Origin: Pseudomonas sp. UBA6562
Lineage (GTDB): Bacteria; Pseudomonadota; Gammaproteobacteria; Pseudomonadales; Pseudomonadaceae
Length of the DNA stretch: 64,000 nt
Assembly (NCBI RefSeq): GCF_002434265.1
Contig: NZ_DJJS01000006.1
Location: forward strand, 186,001 to 250,000
Reading direction: 5' to 3'
Part shown: positions 19,631 through 30,261 of the stretch, piece after piece
How the letters are laid out: each line of letters begins with the position of its first letter
Position numbering within the stretch: the stretch's first letter is position 1
Notes under the pieces: model-generated
What the model was told of the DNA's origin: nothing
The model's database searches: none
The model's input: only the letters and a program-made list of their open reading frames with translations
Translations under genes and position numbers: made by a program

Positions 19631-20500
19631 TTACGGCTTGCTCTTGTCCAGGTAGCGGAAGAACTCGTTCTTCGGGTCCAGGACCAGCACGTCGCTCTTG
19701 CTGGAGAAGCTTTCGCGGTAAGCCTGCAGGCTACGGTAGAACGCATAGAAATCGGCGTTCTGGCCATAGGCCTTGGCGTAGATGGCGGCCGACTGGGCGT
19801 CGCCATCACCACGGGTTTCTTCCGCTTCGCGGTAGGCTTCGGCCAGCAGCACGCGGCGTTGGCGATCGGCGTCGGCACGGATGCCTTCGGCCAGCTCGTT
19901 ACCCTTGGCGCGGTGCTCGCGGGCTTCACGCTCACGCTCGGTGCTCATGCGGTCGAACACGCTGCGGTTGACTTCCTTGGGCAGGTCGATGGCCTTGACG
20001 CGCACGTCGATGACTTCGATACCCAGCTCCTTGTTGGCCATCCGGTTCAGCGAGGCGGTGATGTCGGCCATCAGCGCGTCACGTTCACCGGACACCACTT
20101 CATGCAGCGTACGTTTACCGAACTGGTCACGCAGGCCACTTTCCAGACGACGCGAAAGACGCTCGTCGGCGATCTGCTTCATACCGGAGGTGGCGGTGTA
20201 GTAACGCTCGGCATCCTTGACCCGCCATTTGGCGTAGGCGTCGACCATCACGGCCTTCTTCTCGAGGGTCAGGAAGCGCTGGGTGGGGGCGTCGAGAGTC
20301 ATCAGGCGGGCGTCGAACTTGCGCACCTGGTTGACGTACGGCACCTTCACATGCAGGCCAGGCTGGACATCGGCCTGGACTACGCGACCGAACTGCAGCA
20401 TCACCGCACGCTCGGTTTGCGCGACGATGTAGAAGCAGTTCCAACCGACGATGACGACCACCACGAGGGCGATCAGGGCGAACAGCGATTTATTGCTCAT
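19631..20500 (-). CDS. hflC: HflC subunit of the FtsH-modulating complex
   Basis: SPFH/band-7 membrane protein that with HflK forms the cage around the FtsH protease. 289 residues: one N-terminal membrane segment (LFALIALVVVVIVGWNCFYIV), then the SPFH domain (QTERAVMLQFGRVVQADVQPGLH), then a long charged helix (STEREREAREHRAKGNELAE). The start overlaps the hflK stop by one base (TGATG). Confidence 0.97.
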   Translation of the reverse strand: MSNKSLFALIALVVVVIVGWNCFYIVAQTERAVMLQFGRVVQADVQPGLHVKVPYVNQVRKFDARLMTLDAPTQRFLTLEKKAVMVDAYAKWRVKDAERYYTATSGMKQIADERLSRRLESGLRDQFGKRTLHEVVSGERDALMADITASLNRMANKELGIEVIDVRVKAIDLPKEVNRSVFDRMSTEREREAREHRAKGNELAEGIRADADRQRRVLLAEAYREAEETRGDGDAQSAAIYAKAYGQNADFYAFYRSLQAYRESFSSKSDVLVLDPKNEFFRYLDKSKP

Positions 20501-21687
20501 CAGCGGCTCTCCCTGGTGCGTGGCGCCTGTTGTTGCGATTGCGAGTCCTGCGCGGCACGGGCCGCAGCGGCGTCGTTCGACGACGACGCACTGGCCGAGG
20601 TGCTAGGCGCGTTGCGGCTGCCTTCGACCATCTTGTCCAGCGGCAGGTAGAGCAGGTTGTTCTGCCCGTCCTTGGTCGAGATCAAGACCTTGCTGGTGTT
20701 GCTGTAGACCTCTTGCATGGTTTCCAGGTACAGGCGCTGACGGGTGACGTCGGGGGCCTTGTTGTACTCGGCGACCAGCTTGGTGAAGCGGTCAGCCTCA
20801 CCCTTGGCGCGGGCGATGACTTCGTCGCGGTAGCCGTTGGCGTCCTCGATGATGCGCTGCGCCTGACCACGGGCCTCCGGCACCACGCCGTTGGCGTAGG
20901 ATTCGGCCTGGTTGCGGGCGCGTTGCTCGTCTTCGCGGGCGCGGATCACGTCGTCGAAGGCTTCCTGCACTTCGCGCGGGGCTGCCGCGCTCTGTACGTT
21001 GACCTGGGTGACGGTGATGCCGGTGCGGTAGGTGTCGAGGAAACGCTGCAAACGTTCGCGGATGTCCACGGCCATCTGTTCACGGCCTTCGGTCAGCACC
21101 TGGTCCATGGAGGTCGAGCCCACCACGTGGCGCAAGGCGCTGTCGGTGGCATGTTGAAGGCTGATCTCGGGTTGGTCGACGTTGAGCACGAAGTCCTGCA
21201 GGTTGGAGATCTTGTACTGCACGGTCAGCGGCACCTCGACGATGTTCTCGTCTTCGGTGAGCATCTGCCCCTGCTTGGTGTAGGCCCGCTCGCGCGTGAC
21301 GTTCTCCATGTACTTGCGATCGATCGGCGGGAAGTAGATGTTCAGGCCAGGCCCCACGGTTTCGTGGTACTTGCCGAAGCGCAGCACGACGGCCTGCTCC
21401 TGCTCGTCGACCACGTACACCGCGCTGTACAGCCAGATGGCCGCCAGCACGGCCAGGCCGATGCCCAACAGGCCCAGGCCGCCACCCTTGCCGGCGTTGC
21501 GGTCGCCACCGCCACCGCCACTGCGTTTCTTGCCGCCAAACATGCCATTGAGGCTGTCTTGCAGCTTGCGGAAGGCCTCGTCGAGATCCGGTGGTCCCTT
21601 TTTGTCGCCACCGCCGCCGCCGCCACCGCGTCGACCGCCCCAGGGATCTTGATTGTTCGAGTTGCCACCCGGCTCATTCCAAGCCAT
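20500..21687 (-). CDS. hflK: HflK subunit of the FtsH-modulating complex
   Basis: 395 residues from MAWNEPGGNSNNQDPW. A glycine- and charge-rich N-terminal cytoplasmic tail (GGRRGGGGGGGDKKGPPDLDEAF) precedes one membrane segment (about residues 75-95, LLGIGLAVLAAIWLYSAVYV) and the SPFH domain. The C-terminal region is Ser/Ala/Gln-rich. An upstream in-frame ATG is not supported by family length. It follows hflX at 96 bases. Confidence 0.97.
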   Translation of the reverse strand: MAWNEPGGNSNNQDPWGGRRGGGGGGGDKKGPPDLDEAFRKLQDSLNGMFGGKKRSGGGGGDRNAGKGGGLGLLGIGLAVLAAIWLYSAVYVVDEQEQAVVLRFGKYHETVGPGLNIYFPPIDRKYMENVTRERAYTKQGQMLTEDENIVEVPLTVQYKISNLQDFVLNVDQPEISLQHATDSALRHVVGSTSMDQVLTEGREQMAVDIRERLQRFLDTYRTGITVTQVNVQSAAAPREVQEAFDDVIRAREDEQRARNQAESYANGVVPEARGQAQRIIEDANGYRDEVIARAKGEADRFTKLVAEYNKAPDVTRQRLYLETMQEVYSNTSKVLISTKDGQNNLLYLPLDKMVEGSRNAPSTSASASSSNDAAAARAAQDSQSQQQAPRTRESR

Positions 21688-21783
21688 AGCGCTCTCCATC
21701 TGATAAAGCAAAGACGCGCCCACGGCGCGCCGGCCAATGCTACAGAATGCCTGATATCACTGCCCGAACACTGCCTCGGGCAT

Positions 21784-23085
21784 TTATTGCAAAGTGTGTT
21801 GCGCAACGAACGCTTGTGGCTCGTGCCCGTCTCGGGTGACCAAACGATTGAGCTCCACCCAGGGCAGACGCACGCTCAAGAGGCTGCTGCCGTCTTCGTC
21901 GTGAGCCTCGCTCTGCACGGCGCCCATTGAGAAGAACTGCGCACGCAAACGGGCGAATTGCTGCCCAAGGCGCAAGGTACCGACGAACAGGTCGTCGCCC
22001 AGCAACTCGGCGATCGCCTGGCCCACCAGTTCCAGGCCACGTCCATCGCGCGCCGATACCCAGACCCGCTCCGGCTTGCCGTCGGCATTGCGCTGGATCT
22101 GCGGCTCGACCTCTTCGAGCAGGTCGAGTTTGTTATACACCTCGAGGATCGGCAAGCCTTCGGCCCCGATCTCGCCCAGCACTTCCAGCACCTGTTCGAT
22201 CTGTTCCATGCGCTCGGGCTCATGGGCGTCGATCACGTGCAGCAGCAGGTCGGAGTTGCTCGATTCCTCGAGCGTTGCGCGGAACGCTTCGACCAGCTTG
22301 TGCGGCAGGTGCCGAATGAAGCCTACGGTGTCGGCCAGCACGATCGGACCGAGGTCCTTGAGCTCCAGGCGCCGCAGGGTCGGGTCGAGGGTGGCGAACA
22401 GCTGGTCGGCGGCGTACACGTCCGAGGAAGTCAGGGCGTTGAACAGCGTCGACTTGCCGGCGTTGGTGTAGCCCACCAGGGACACCGAAGGGATGTCGGC
22501 GCGGCGCCGACCGCGGCGGGCCTGCTCACGCTGGCTGCGCACCTTCTCCAACCGCGATTTGATCTGGCGCAGACGCACGCGCAGCAGACGACGGTCGGTT
22601 TCCAGCTGGGTCTCGCCCGGGCCGCGCATGCCGATGCCGCCCTTCTGCCGCTCGAGGTGGGTCCAGCCGCGCACCAGGCGCGTGCTCATGTGCTCGAGCT
22701 GGGCCAGTTCGACCTGCAGCTTGCCTTCATGGGTACGGGCGCGTTGGGCGAAGATGTCGAGGATCAGCCCCGTCCGGTCGAGCACGCGGCACTCGAACAC
22801 ACGTTCGAGGTTGCGCTCCTGACTGGGGGTGAGGGTGTGGTTGAAGATGACCAGGTCGACATGCTCGGCCTTGACCAGGTCGCGCAGCTCTTCGACCTTG
22901 CCGCTGCCGATGAGGAACTTGGCTGTGGGCTGATGGCGCGTCACCGTCGACAGCTGGACGATGTCGGCGCCTGCCGACAGCGCCAATTCCTGGAACTCCT
23001 GCGGGTCTTCGCGCGCCTCAGGGTTCTGACCTTCCAAGTGAACGAGCAACGCCCGTTCACCACCACCGTGGCGCTCAAAGAACAA
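21784..23085 (-). CDS. hflX: Ribosome-associated GTPase HflX
   Basis: 433 residues. N-terminal nucleotide-binding domain (FLIGSGKVEELRDLVK), the glycine-rich linker with MRGPGETQLETDRRLLR, then the G domain with P-loop VGYTNAGKSTLFN, G3 DTVGFI and G4 NKLD. HflX splits or rescues stalled ribosomes in other bacteria. It sits 12 bases after hfq, in the usual hfq-hflX order. Confidence 0.97.
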   Translation of the reverse strand: MFFERHGGGERALLVHLEGQNPEAREDPQEFQELALSAGADIVQLSTVTRHQPTAKFLIGSGKVEELRDLVKAEHVDLVIFNHTLTPSQERNLERVFECRVLDRTGLILDIFAQRARTHEGKLQVELAQLEHMSTRLVRGWTHLERQKGGIGMRGPGETQLETDRRLLRVRLRQIKSRLEKVRSQREQARRGRRRADIPSVSLVGYTNAGKSTLFNALTSSDVYAADQLFATLDPTLRRLELKDLGPIVLADTVGFIRHLPHKLVEAFRATLEESSNSDLLLHVIDAHEPERMEQIEQVLEVLGEIGAEGLPILEVYNKLDLLEEVEPQIQRNADGKPERVWVSARDGRGLELVGQAIAELLGDDLFVGTLRLGQQFARLRAQFFSMGAVQSEAHDEDGSSLLSVRLPWVELNRLVTRDGHEPQAFVAQHTLQ

Positions 23086-23097
23086 TGCGGGCTCCTA

Positions 23098-23358
23098 TCA
23101 GGCGTTGCCTGGTTCGCTGTCACCTGACTCGGAATCGGACGGGCTGGGCAGACGTACCGGACGGGCCGGGACGACAGTGGAAATGGCGTGCTTGTAGACC
23201 ATCTGGCTGACGGTGTTCTTCAGCAGTACCACGAACTGGTCGAAGGATTCGATGGAGCCTTGCAGCTTGATCCCGTTGACGAGGTAGATGGATACCGGGA
23301 CCTTTTCTTTTCTCAAGGTGTTCAAGTAAGGGTCTTGTAGCGAATGCCCTTTTGACAT
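23098..23358 (-). CDS. hfq: RNA chaperone Hfq
   Basis: 86 residues from [22 protein letters not shown]. The Sm1 motif ([20 protein letters not shown]) and Sm2 motif (YKHAIST) are complete, with a short Ser/Asp/Glu-rich tail typical of Pseudomonas. The start was chosen for the canonical N-terminus over an in-frame extension of 23 residues. Hexameric hub for small-RNA regulation and, in Pseudomonas, Crc-dependent catabolite control. Confidence 0.98.
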   Translation of the reverse strand: MSKGHSLQDPYLNTLRKEKVPVSIYLVNGIKLQGSIESFDQFVVLLKNTVSQMVYKHAISTVVPARPVRLPSPSDSESGDSEPGNA

Positions 23359-23451
23359 ATGCCGCACTCCTGTAAGGATCAATAATAGAAATTCTGGAAA
23401 AACTACGAATTCTGCCGACCTTCGCAAGGATAGCCGGCAATAGGCGGGGAC

Positions 23452-24423
23452 TCAGCTCAATATGGAGACGCTTCCCAGGTATTTCAAGGTGCGGGACAGA
23501 TTGTCGCAGGCCAGACTGTCCAGCCAATGTACGTCGGACCAGCCGCGCAACCAGGTGAACTGCCGCTTGGCCAATTGACGCGTGGCGATGATACCGCGTT
23601 CCTGCATCTCATTCTCATCCAGTTTGCCATCGAGATGGTCCCAGACCTGACGGTAGCCCACCGCCCGAATGGACGGCAGACCAGCGTGCAGATCCGCTCG
23701 ATCTCGCAGCTTTCGGACCTCGCCGACGAGGCCCTGTTCCAGCATTTGAGAAAATCGTAGCGCAATTCGCTGATGCAGAATGTGACGATCTGTAGGCGCG
23801 ATGGCCAAGCTGGCGACAGTATAGGGTAAATGCCCGGCTGCGCCTGCGTCTGCGTCGCGACTTTCAGCCAATTGACGGGCGCGGTGGGCGGTCATGCTCA
23901 GGCCACTGACGCGGTACACCTCCAGCGCCCGGATCAAGCGCTGCGGGTCGTTGGGGTGGATGCGCGCGGCCGACACCGGATCGACCTCGGCCAACTGCCG
24001 GTGCAGCGCCTCCAGGCCCTGGGTCTGTGCCAGGTGTTCGAGCTCGGCGCGCACCTGGGCATCGGCGGCCGGCATGTCCGCCAGTCCGTCGAGCAATGCC
24101 TTGTAATACAGCATGGTGCCGCCGACCAGCAGCGGGATGTTGCCGCGTGCGCTGATCTCGGCCATGGCCTGCAAGGCGTCGCGCCGGAACTCGGCCGCCG
24201 AATAGCTCTGCGCCGGGTCGAGGATGTCGATCAGCCGGTGCGGATGTGCGGCCAAAGTCGCCTTGTCGGGCTTGGCGGTGCCGATGTCCATGCCGCGATA
24301 GACCAGCGCCGAATCGACGCTGATCAGCTCGCAGGGCAGATGGCGGGTGAGTTCGATGGCCAGGTCGGTCTTGCCGGCCGCCGTCGGGCCCATCAGGAAG
24401 ATTGCAGGGGGGTTGCCGCTCAT
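23452..24423 (-). CDS. miaA: tRNA dimethylallyltransferase
   Basis: Adds the isopentenyl group to A37 of tRNAs reading UNN codons. 323 residues with P-loop [14 protein letters not shown] near the N-terminus, the [16 protein letters not shown] stretch (with [11 protein letters not shown] substrate loop) and the C-terminal [13 protein letters not shown]. The start lies one base past the mutL stop; an upstream in-frame ATG would overlap mutL. Confidence 0.97.
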   Translation of the reverse strand: MSGNPPAIFLMGPTAAGKTDLAIELTRHLPCELISVDSALVYRGMDIGTAKPDKATLAAHPHRLIDILDPAQSYSAAEFRRDALQAMAEISARGNIPLLVGGTMLYYKALLDGLADMPAADAQVRAELEHLAQTQGLEALHRQLAEVDPVSAARIHPNDPQRLIRALEVYRVSGLSMTAHRARQLAESRDADAGAAGHLPYTVASLAIAPTDRHILHQRIALRFSQMLEQGLVGEVRKLRDRADLHAGLPSIRAVGYRQVWDHLDGKLDENEMQERGIIATRQLAKRQFTWLRGWSDVHWLDSLACDNLSRTLKYLGSVSILS

Positions 24424-24424
24424 G

Positions 24425-26350
24425 TCATCGACCGCGAAGGAACAGTTTATCCAGATCGTCCACACCCATCTGGGTCCAGGTCGGCCGGCCGTGGTTGCAT
24501 TGGCCGCTGCGCTCGGTGGTCTCCATGTCGCGCAGCAGGGCGTTCATTTCGGGCAGGGCCAGGCGGCGGTTGGCGCGGATGGCGCCGTGGCAGGCCATGG
24601 TGCCGAGCAACTCGTTGAGGTGCGCCTGGATGCGGTCGCTGGTGCCGTATTCCATCAGGTCGGCGAGCACGTCCTGCACCAGCCGGTTGGCCTCGGCCTG
24701 CTTGAGCAGCGCGGGAATCTGGCGGATGGCCAGGGTTTCCGGGCCCAGGCGCTGCAGCTCGAAGCCCAGGCGCTGGAACCACTGCGCATGCTCTTCGGCG
24801 CAATCGGCCTCGCGCTGGCTCATGGCCAGGGATTCGGGCACCAGCAGCGGCTGGCCGCTGAGCCCTTCGCTGGCCATGGCCACCTTCAAGCGCTCGTACA
24901 TGATCCGCTCATGGGCGGCGTGCATGTCCACCAGCACCAGGCCAACGGCGTTCTCGGCGAGGATGTAGATGCCCTTGAGCTGCGCCAGGGCAAAGCCCAG
25001 CGGGGGAATGTCGCCTTGCTGTTCGGGCAGCGCCGCCGTAGCGGGCGCGCCGTTGGTCAAGGGCGCGAAGTACTCGCGGTAGACCGCCTTGGCTTCGGCC
25101 AGCGGCATCGACTGCGGCGCACGCGGGGTGTACTGGTAGCCATAACCCGCACCTGCGCTACCGCCGTTCGCTGCGGGCGCGGCGTAAGGTTGCCCCTGGG
25201 GCTGTTCCAGGGTTGCGGCGGACAGGCGCATCTCGCCCTGGCCGCCGAACTCGCCGGCTTGCAATCCGGTCGGGCGCACCCCGGTAGGCTGTACCCCTTC
25301 GCTGGCAGCAGCAGGCGCCGCCAGCTGGTCTTCCGGACGCACCTCGGCAATCGCCCGATAGAGGGTGCTGTAGAGAAAATCGTGCACCATGCGCCCCTCG
25401 CGGAAACGCACTTCGTGCTTGGTCGGGTGCACGTTGACGTCGACGCCGCTCGGCTCGAGCTCGAGGAACAGCACGAAAGTCGGATGCCGGCCGTTGAACA
25501 GCACGTCGCGATAGGCCTGGCGTACCGCATGGGCGACCAGCTTGTCGCGCACGGCACGGCCGTTGACGAAGAAGTACTGCAAGTCGGCCTGGCTGCGGGA
25601 AAAGGTCGGCAGCCCTACCCAACCCCAGAGGCGCACGCCATTGCGCTCGACGTCCACCGGCAGGGCCTGCTCCAGAAAACCCGGCCCGCAAATGGCGCCC
25701 ACGCGCCGCGCGCGGCTGACTTCGTCCGACGCCTCGTGCAGGCTGAGCACGCTCTTGCCGTTGTGGCGCACATGGAAACCCACGTCGAAACGGGCCAGGG
25801 CCAGGCGCCGGATGACTTCCTGCAAGTGATCGAACTCGGTTTTCTCGGTCTTGAGAAACTTGCGCCGCGCCGGGGTGTTGAAGAACAGGTCGCGCACTTC
25901 CACCGACGTGCCGACCGGATGCGCCGCCGGTTGCACCCGAGGCGCCATGTCGCGGCCTTCGGTTTCCACCTGCCAGGCTTCGCTGGCGTCGACGGTGCGC
26001 GAGGTCAGGGTCAGGCGCGACACGGAACTGATCGAGGCCAGCGCTTCGCCGCGAAAGCCTAAGCTGAGCACGCCTTCGAGGTCTTCGAGTTCGCGGATCT
26101 TGCTGGTGGCATGGCGCGCCAGCGCTAGCGGCAAGTCGTCGGCGGAAATGCCGACGCCATCGTCGCGCACGCGCAGCAGTTTGACGCCACCCTGCTCCAC
26201 TTCGATGTCGATGCGCCGCGCGCCGGAGTCCAGGCTGTTCTCCAACAGCTCCTTGGCCACCGAGGCGGGCCGTTCGACCACCTCGCCCGCAGCGATCTGG
26301 TTGGCCAGCCGCGGGCTGAGCAGTTCGATGCGCGCTCCACCGCCCATCAT
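24425..26350 (-). CDS. mutL: DNA mismatch repair protein MutL
   Basis: GHKL ATPase that couples MutS mismatch recognition to strand incision. 641 residues: ATPase motifs [32 protein letters not shown] and [10 protein letters not shown], then a Gln/Pro/Ala-rich linker (about 340-430) and the C-terminal dimerisation domain. Two adjacent ATG codons (26350 and 26347) overlap the amiB stop; either could be used. The C-terminal domain contains [19 protein letters not shown] but lacks an obvious DQHAxxE(x)4E endonuclease motif: the corresponding segment is [12 protein letters not shown]. Confidence 0.97.
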   Translation of the reverse strand: MMGGGARIELLSPRLANQIAAGEVVERPASVAKELLENSLDSGARRIDIEVEQGGVKLLRVRDDGVGISADDLPLALARHATSKIRELEDLEGVLSLGFRGEALASISSVSRLTLTSRTVDASEAWQVETEGRDMAPRVQPAAHPVGTSVEVRDLFFNTPARRKFLKTEKTEFDHLQEVIRRLALARFDVGFHVRHNGKSVLSLHEASDEVSRARRVGAICGPGFLEQALPVDVERNGVRLWGWVGLPTFSRSQADLQYFFVNGRAVRDKLVAHAVRQAYRDVLFNGRHPTFVLFLELEPSGVDVNVHPTKHEVRFREGRMVHDFLYSTLYRAIAEVRPEDQLAAPAAASEGVQPTGVRPTGLQAGEFGGQGEMRLSAATLEQPQGQPYAAPAANGGSAGAGYGYQYTPRAPQSMPLAEAKAVYREYFAPLTNGAPATAALPEQQGDIPPLGFALAQLKGIYILAENAVGLVLVDMHAAHERIMYERLKVAMASEGLSGQPLLVPESLAMSQREADCAEEHAQWFQRLGFELQRLGPETLAIRQIPALLKQAEANRLVQDVLADLMEYGTSDRIQAHLNELLGTMACHGAIRANRRLALPEMNALLRDMETTERSGQCNHGRPTWTQMGVDDLDKLFLRGR

Positions 26351-27780
26351 TGCGACGCCAGCGTAGTGGCGGGAATGTTCAGGTGCTGGCCGACTTTCAG
26401 CTCATCGCTCTGCAAGCCGTTGGTCGAGCGCAGGCTGGCCACGCTGACCTGATAGCGCACGGCGATCATGGCCATGGTCTCGCCAGGGCGCACCGTGTGG
26501 TCACGCGGGCCCTGGGCGATCTTGCCGCTGTCGCGCAGCCAGGCGATGTAGGTGCCTGGCGGCGGATTCTGCTGGAAGAACTGCCGAAGCCCCGTATGGA
26601 TCGAGCGGGCCAGGGCCTGCTGATGGCTGGGCGTGGCCAGCTTGTTGGCTTCGTTGGCATTGGAGATGAAGCCGGTTTCCACCAGGATCGAAGGGATGTC
26701 TGGCGATTTGAGCACCATGAAGCCGGCCTGCTCGACGCGCTGCTTGTGCAGCGAGGTGATGCGGCCCATGTTGCCCAGCACCTTCTGCCCGACGTTGAGG
26801 CTGGAGCTGAGGGTGGCGGTCATCGACAGGTCGAGCAGCACGCCTGCGAGCATGCGGTCCTTGTCGTCCAGGCTGACGTTGCCCGCGCCGCCGATCAGGT
26901 CGGAACGGTTTTCCGTGTCGGCCAGCCAGCGTGCGGTTTCGGACGTGGCGCCACGGTCGGACAGGGCGAACACCGAGGCGCCGAACGCGGCCTTGGACGG
27001 CGCGGCGTCGGCGTGGATGGAGACGAACAGGTCGGCGCCTTTCTTGCGGGCGATCTCGGTGCGCTTGCGCAGCGGGATGAAGTAGTCGCCGGTACGGGTC
27101 AGCTCGGCGCGGAAGCCTTTTTCGCTGTTGATCTGGCGCTGCAACTCCTTGGCGATCTGCAACACGATGTCTTTCTCGTGCTGGCCACGCGAGCCGGAAG
27201 CGCCCGGGTCTTCGCCGCCGTGGCCGGCGTCGATGGCCACGACGATGTCGCGCTTGCCGTTGGGCACCGGCTGCAGCTTGATTTGCGGCCGCGCCGGGGT
27301 GACCGGCACGGCTGGGGTGTTGTCCGGCGGGATCACGCTCGTCACCGGCGCAGGCGCCGGCGTGCTGGCGGCGATGGCGTCGGCTTCCTGGTCGTACAGG
27401 TCGACCACCAAACGGTTGCCGTACTGCGCGTTGGGCGCCAAGGTGAAGCTCTTGGGCGTGACGGCCTTTTTCAGGTCGATGACCACGCGCAGGTCGGTCG
27501 GGGTGCGCTGCGCCGAGCGCACGCTGGTGATCGGGGTGTTGGAGGTGGCGGCGTTCAGCGAGCCACCGAGGGTCGCGCCATTGATGTCGATGACCAGCCG
27601 GTTCGGGGCGCTCAGGGTGAACACGCTGTGCTGCACCGGGCCCGACAGGTCGAAGACCAGCCGCGTGTTATCCGGCGCGCGCCACAGGCGCATGCTCTTG
27701 ACCTGCGTGACGGCCAACGCTTGCAAAGCCACTGTGCTGAGCAACAGCCCAACCACGGCGGCCAGTGCGCGTATGCGCAT
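26347..27780 (-). CDS. amiB: N-acetylmuramoyl-L-alanine amidase (AmiB type)
   Basis: Periplasmic zinc amidase that splits septal peptidoglycan. 477 residues from the ATG at 27780: signal peptide ([20 protein letters not shown]), AMIN domain, a proline-rich linker, the Amidase_3 catalytic domain ([38 protein letters not shown]) and a C-terminal LysM repeat ([20 protein letters not shown]). A GTG five codons upstream overlaps the tsaE stop (GTGA) and is an alternative start. The signal peptide favours the ATG. Confidence 0.95.
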   Translation of the reverse strand: MRIRALAAVVGLLLSTVALQALAVTQVKSMRLWRAPDNTRLVFDLSGPVQHSVFTLSAPNRLVIDINGATLGGSLNAATSNTPITSVRSAQRTPTDLRVVIDLKKAVTPKSFTLAPNAQYGNRLVVDLYDQEADAIAASTPAPAPVTSVIPPDNTPAVPVTPARPQIKLQPVPNGKRDIVVAIDAGHGGEDPGASGSRGQHEKDIVLQIAKELQRQINSEKGFRAELTRTGDYFIPLRKRTEIARKKGADLFVSIHADAAPSKAAFGASVFALSDRGATSETARWLADTENRSDLIGGAGNVSLDDKDRMLAGVLLDLSMTATLSSSLNVGQKVLGNMGRITSLHKQRVEQAGFMVLKSPDIPSILVETGFISNANEANKLATPSHQQALARSIHTGLRQFFQQNPPPGTYIAWLRDSGKIAQGPRDHTVRPGETMAMIAVRYQVSVASLRSTNGLQSDELKVGQHLNIPATTLASQ

Positions 27781-27791
27781 ACCTACCCCAC

Positions 27792-28265
27792 TCACTTGTG
27801 ATTATCGGCGGCCAGAGCGGCACACCATGCTTGGCCACGAGGGCTGTGTGGCGCCAGAACCAGCGAGCGTCCGCCCGCCTGGGCGCTCATGGTAATGGTC
27901 AGGTCGGGCTTTGGCAAAACGCCTGCACCCTTTTCGGGCCATTCGAACAGACATAGGGCTTCTTCCGCGAAATAGTCGCGGATGCCCATGAACTCCAGCT
28001 CTTCGGGATCGGCCAGGCGGTACAGGTCGAAATGGTAGACGCGCTGCGCGCCGATCTCGTACGGCTCGACCACGGTGAAGGTCGGGCTTTTCACCGCCCC
28101 CGTATGCCCCAGGCCGCGGATCAGCCCACGGGACAGGGTGGTTTTGCCGGCGCCCAGGTCGCCCTCCAGAAAGACGCTGCCGTGGCCGCCCGTGACCGCG
28201 GCCAGGCGCGCGCCAAAGGCGACAGTGGCCGGCTCGTCGGCAAGAAAAAGGGTTATGCCTGACAC
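27792..28265 (-). CDS. tsaE: tRNA threonylcarbamoyladenosine biosynthesis ATPase TsaE
   Basis: 157 residues from a GTG start (VSGITLFLADEPATV). P-loop GDLGAGKTTLSRGLIRGLG and YHFDLYRLADPEELEFMGI are diagnostic of the YjeE/TsaE family, the ATPase of the TsaBDE complex that makes t6A37. The start overlaps the end of the dehydratase gene by 13 bases. A longer in-frame ORF runs upstream inside the dehydratase gene and is not credible. Confidence 0.95.
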   Translation of the reverse strand: MSGITLFLADEPATVAFGARLAAVTGGHGSVFLEGDLGAGKTTLSRGLIRGLGHTGAVKSPTFTVVEPYEIGAQRVYHFDLYRLADPEELEFMGIRDYFAEEALCLFEWPEKGAGVLPKPDLTITMSAQAGGRSLVLAPHSPRGQAWCAALAADNHK

Positions 28266-29113
28266 GTTGAATGTTCCTCTAGCAACTCTCGAATGACCGG
28301 TATCACATCGCTGGCCGCCAGCCCCCTGCCCTGCCCGCCGAGCCGTTCGCCCGCGCAGGCATGCAGCCAGACACCCAGCGACGCCGCCTGCCAGGCGTCC
28401 AGGCCCTGGGCCAGCAACGCGGCCAGCACGCCGGTCAGCACGTCGCCGAAGCCGGCGCCGGCCATCGCAGAGTGACCACGTTCGCATACCCCCAGTTCCC
28501 CGCCTGGCGCGGCGATCAGGGTGCCGGCGCCCTTGAGCACGCAAATGCTGGAATGGCGGCGCGCCAAGGTGCGGGCGGCCCAGGGCCGGTCGGCCTGCAC
28601 GGCCTCAGTGGAAATGCCTAACAGCCGCGCGGCTTCGCCCGGGTGTGGCGTGAGGATGCTGCCAGCCCGCAGGGCCAGCGGGTGGCTCGCCAACAGGTTC
28701 AGCGCATCGGCATCCCACACCTGCATCTGCTCGCTGCGCGCCACCACCGAGAGCAGGCTGCGGCCCCAGGCGGCCTGGCCCAAGCCCGGACCGACCACCA
28801 GTACTGTGGCGCGCTCGAGCACGTCCACCAGTTGATTGGCCGAGTGCACGCCCAGGCACATGGCTTCCGGCAGCCGCGCCAGGCTCGCCGGCACATGTTC
28901 CGGGCGCGTGGCCACGCTGACCAGGCCGGCGCCACAGCGCAGCGCGGCCTCGGCGCTGAGCAGCACAGAGCCGCCGGTGCCGAGGTCGCCACCGACCACC
29001 AGCACGTGGCCGAAATCGCCTTTGTGGGCATCGGCCGGGCGTGGCGCCGGGCCTGCAAGGTCGTCGCCGATCAGCACGCGGGGTGCGTTGGGGCTGTGTT
29101 TGGTCTGGGGCAT
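28253..29113 (-). CDS. nnrD: ADP-dependent NAD(P)H-hydrate dehydratase, stand-alone domain
   Basis: Repairs hydrated NAD(P)H using ADP. 286 residues of ribokinase-like fold (GHVLVVGGDLGTGGSVLL, LTPHPGEAARLL, VLKGAGTLIAAP, AMAGAGFGDVLTGVLAALL). The last is the family's nucleotide-binding signature. E. coli Nnr carries an N-terminal epimerase domain before this module; here the protein begins with about 30 unrelated residues and no epimerase domain. It starts the minus-strand operon and is divergent from queG by 65 bases. Confidence 0.92.
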   Translation of the reverse strand: MPQTKHSPNAPRVLIGDDLAGPAPRPADAHKGDFGHVLVVGGDLGTGGSVLLSAEAALRCGAGLVSVATRPEHVPASLARLPEAMCLGVHSANQLVDVLERATVLVVGPGLGQAAWGRSLLSVVARSEQMQVWDADALNLLASHPLALRAGSILTPHPGEAARLLGISTEAVQADRPWAARTLARRHSSICVLKGAGTLIAAPGGELGVCERGHSAMAGAGFGDVLTGVLAALLAQGLDAWQAASLGVWLHACAGERLGGQGRGLAASDVIPVIRELLEEHSTCQA

Positions 29114-29141
29114 AGGGTCAAGGGCTCCGATGTCTGGCAGA

Positions 29142-29147
29142 ATTATA
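29142..29147 (-). promoter_or_regulatory. -10 element for the nnrD-tsaE-amiB-mutL-miaA series
   Basis: Perfect minus-strand TATAAT 29 bases upstream of the nnrD start, inside the 65-base divergent region with queG. No convincing -35 is present at 16-18 bases. Confidence 0.45.
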
Positions 29148-29178
29148 CGCACCTGAGCCCGTATTGCCTTACCCATCC

Positions 29179-30252
29179 ATGTCCGCTTCCCTGCCCGACC
29201 TCACCACACTGACCCAGTCGATCAAAGACTGGGGCCGCGAACTCGGTTTTGCCCACGTCGGCATCGCCGGCATAGACCTTGGCGAGCACGAACAGCACCT
29301 GGAGCGCTGGCTCGACGCCGGCTACCACGGCGAAATGGACTACATGGCCGCCCACGGCAGCAAGCGCTCGCACCCTGCCGAACTGATTCCCGGCACCTTG
29401 CGTGTGGTTTCGCTGCGCATGGACTACCTGCCCGGCGACACGCGCATGGCCCAATTGCTGGCCCAACCCGACAAAGCCTACGTCTCGCGCTACGCCTTGG
29501 GTCGCGACTACCACAAGCTGGTGCGCAAGCGCGTGCAGCACCTGGCCGAGCGCATCCAGCAGGCCATCGGCCCGTTCGGCTACCGCGCCTTCGTCGACAG
29601 CGCGCCGGTGCTGGAAAAGGCCCTCGCCCAAGAAGCCGGGCTCGGCTGGATCGGCAAGAACACCCTGCTGCTCAACCGCAAGGCCGGCAGCTACTTCTTT
29701 CTCGCCGAGCTGTTCGTCGACCTGCCGTTGCCGGTCGATGCCGCCCAGGCCAGCGAGCACTGCGGACGGTGCAGCGCGTGTTTGGAAGTGTGCCCCACCC
29801 AGGCCTTCGTCGGCCCGTACGTGCTCGACGCGCGGCGCTGCATCTCCTACCTGACCATCGAACTCAAAGGCGCCATTCCAGCGGAACTGCGCCCCTTGAT
29901 CGGCAATCGCGTGTTCGGTTGCGACGACTGCCAGATCGTCTGCCCGTGGAACCGCTTCGCCAAAACCACTCAGGAAAACGACTTCATGCCCCGCCACGGC
30001 TTGGACAACGCCGACCTGGCCGAGCTGTTCCTGTGGGACGAAACGCGCTTTCTCAGCCTCACCGAAGGCTCGCCCCTACGCCGCGCCGGCTACGAGCGCT
30101 GGTTGCGCAACCTGGCGGTGGGCCTGGGCAACGCGCCTTCGACCATCCCCGTGCTCGAAGCGCTGAACGCGCGCCGCGAGTACCCCTCGGCATTGGTCAG
30201 GGAGCACGTCGAGTGGGCGCTGGCCGAACACCGGCGGCGCAGCGAGGCGTGA
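29179..30252 (+). CDS. queG: Epoxyqueuosine reductase QueG
   Basis: Last step of queuosine synthesis in tRNA, a cobalamin-dependent enzyme with two [4Fe-4S] clusters. 357 residues from the ATG at 29179. The cluster cysteines are in CGRCSACLEVCPTQAF and GCDDCQIVCPWNRF. An in-frame ATG five codons upstream (29164) is less likely. The stop is only nine bases from the opposing UPF0126 gene. Confidence 0.95.
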   Translation: MSASLPDLTTLTQSIKDWGRELGFAHVGIAGIDLGEHEQHLERWLDAGYHGEMDYMAAHGSKRSHPAELIPGTLRVVSLRMDYLPGDTRMAQLLAQPDKAYVSRYALGRDYHKLVRKRVQHLAERIQQAIGPFGYRAFVDSAPVLEKALAQEAGLGWIGKNTLLLNRKAGSYFFLAELFVDLPLPVDAAQASEHCGRCSACLEVCPTQAFVGPYVLDARRCISYLTIELKGAIPAELRPLIGNRVFGCDDCQIVCPWNRFAKTTQENDFMPRHGLDNADLAELFLWDETRFLSLTEGSPLRRAGYERWLRNLAVGLGNAPSTIPVLEALNARREYPSALVREHVEWALAEHRRRSEA

Positions 30253-30261
30253 ACGCCGCGT

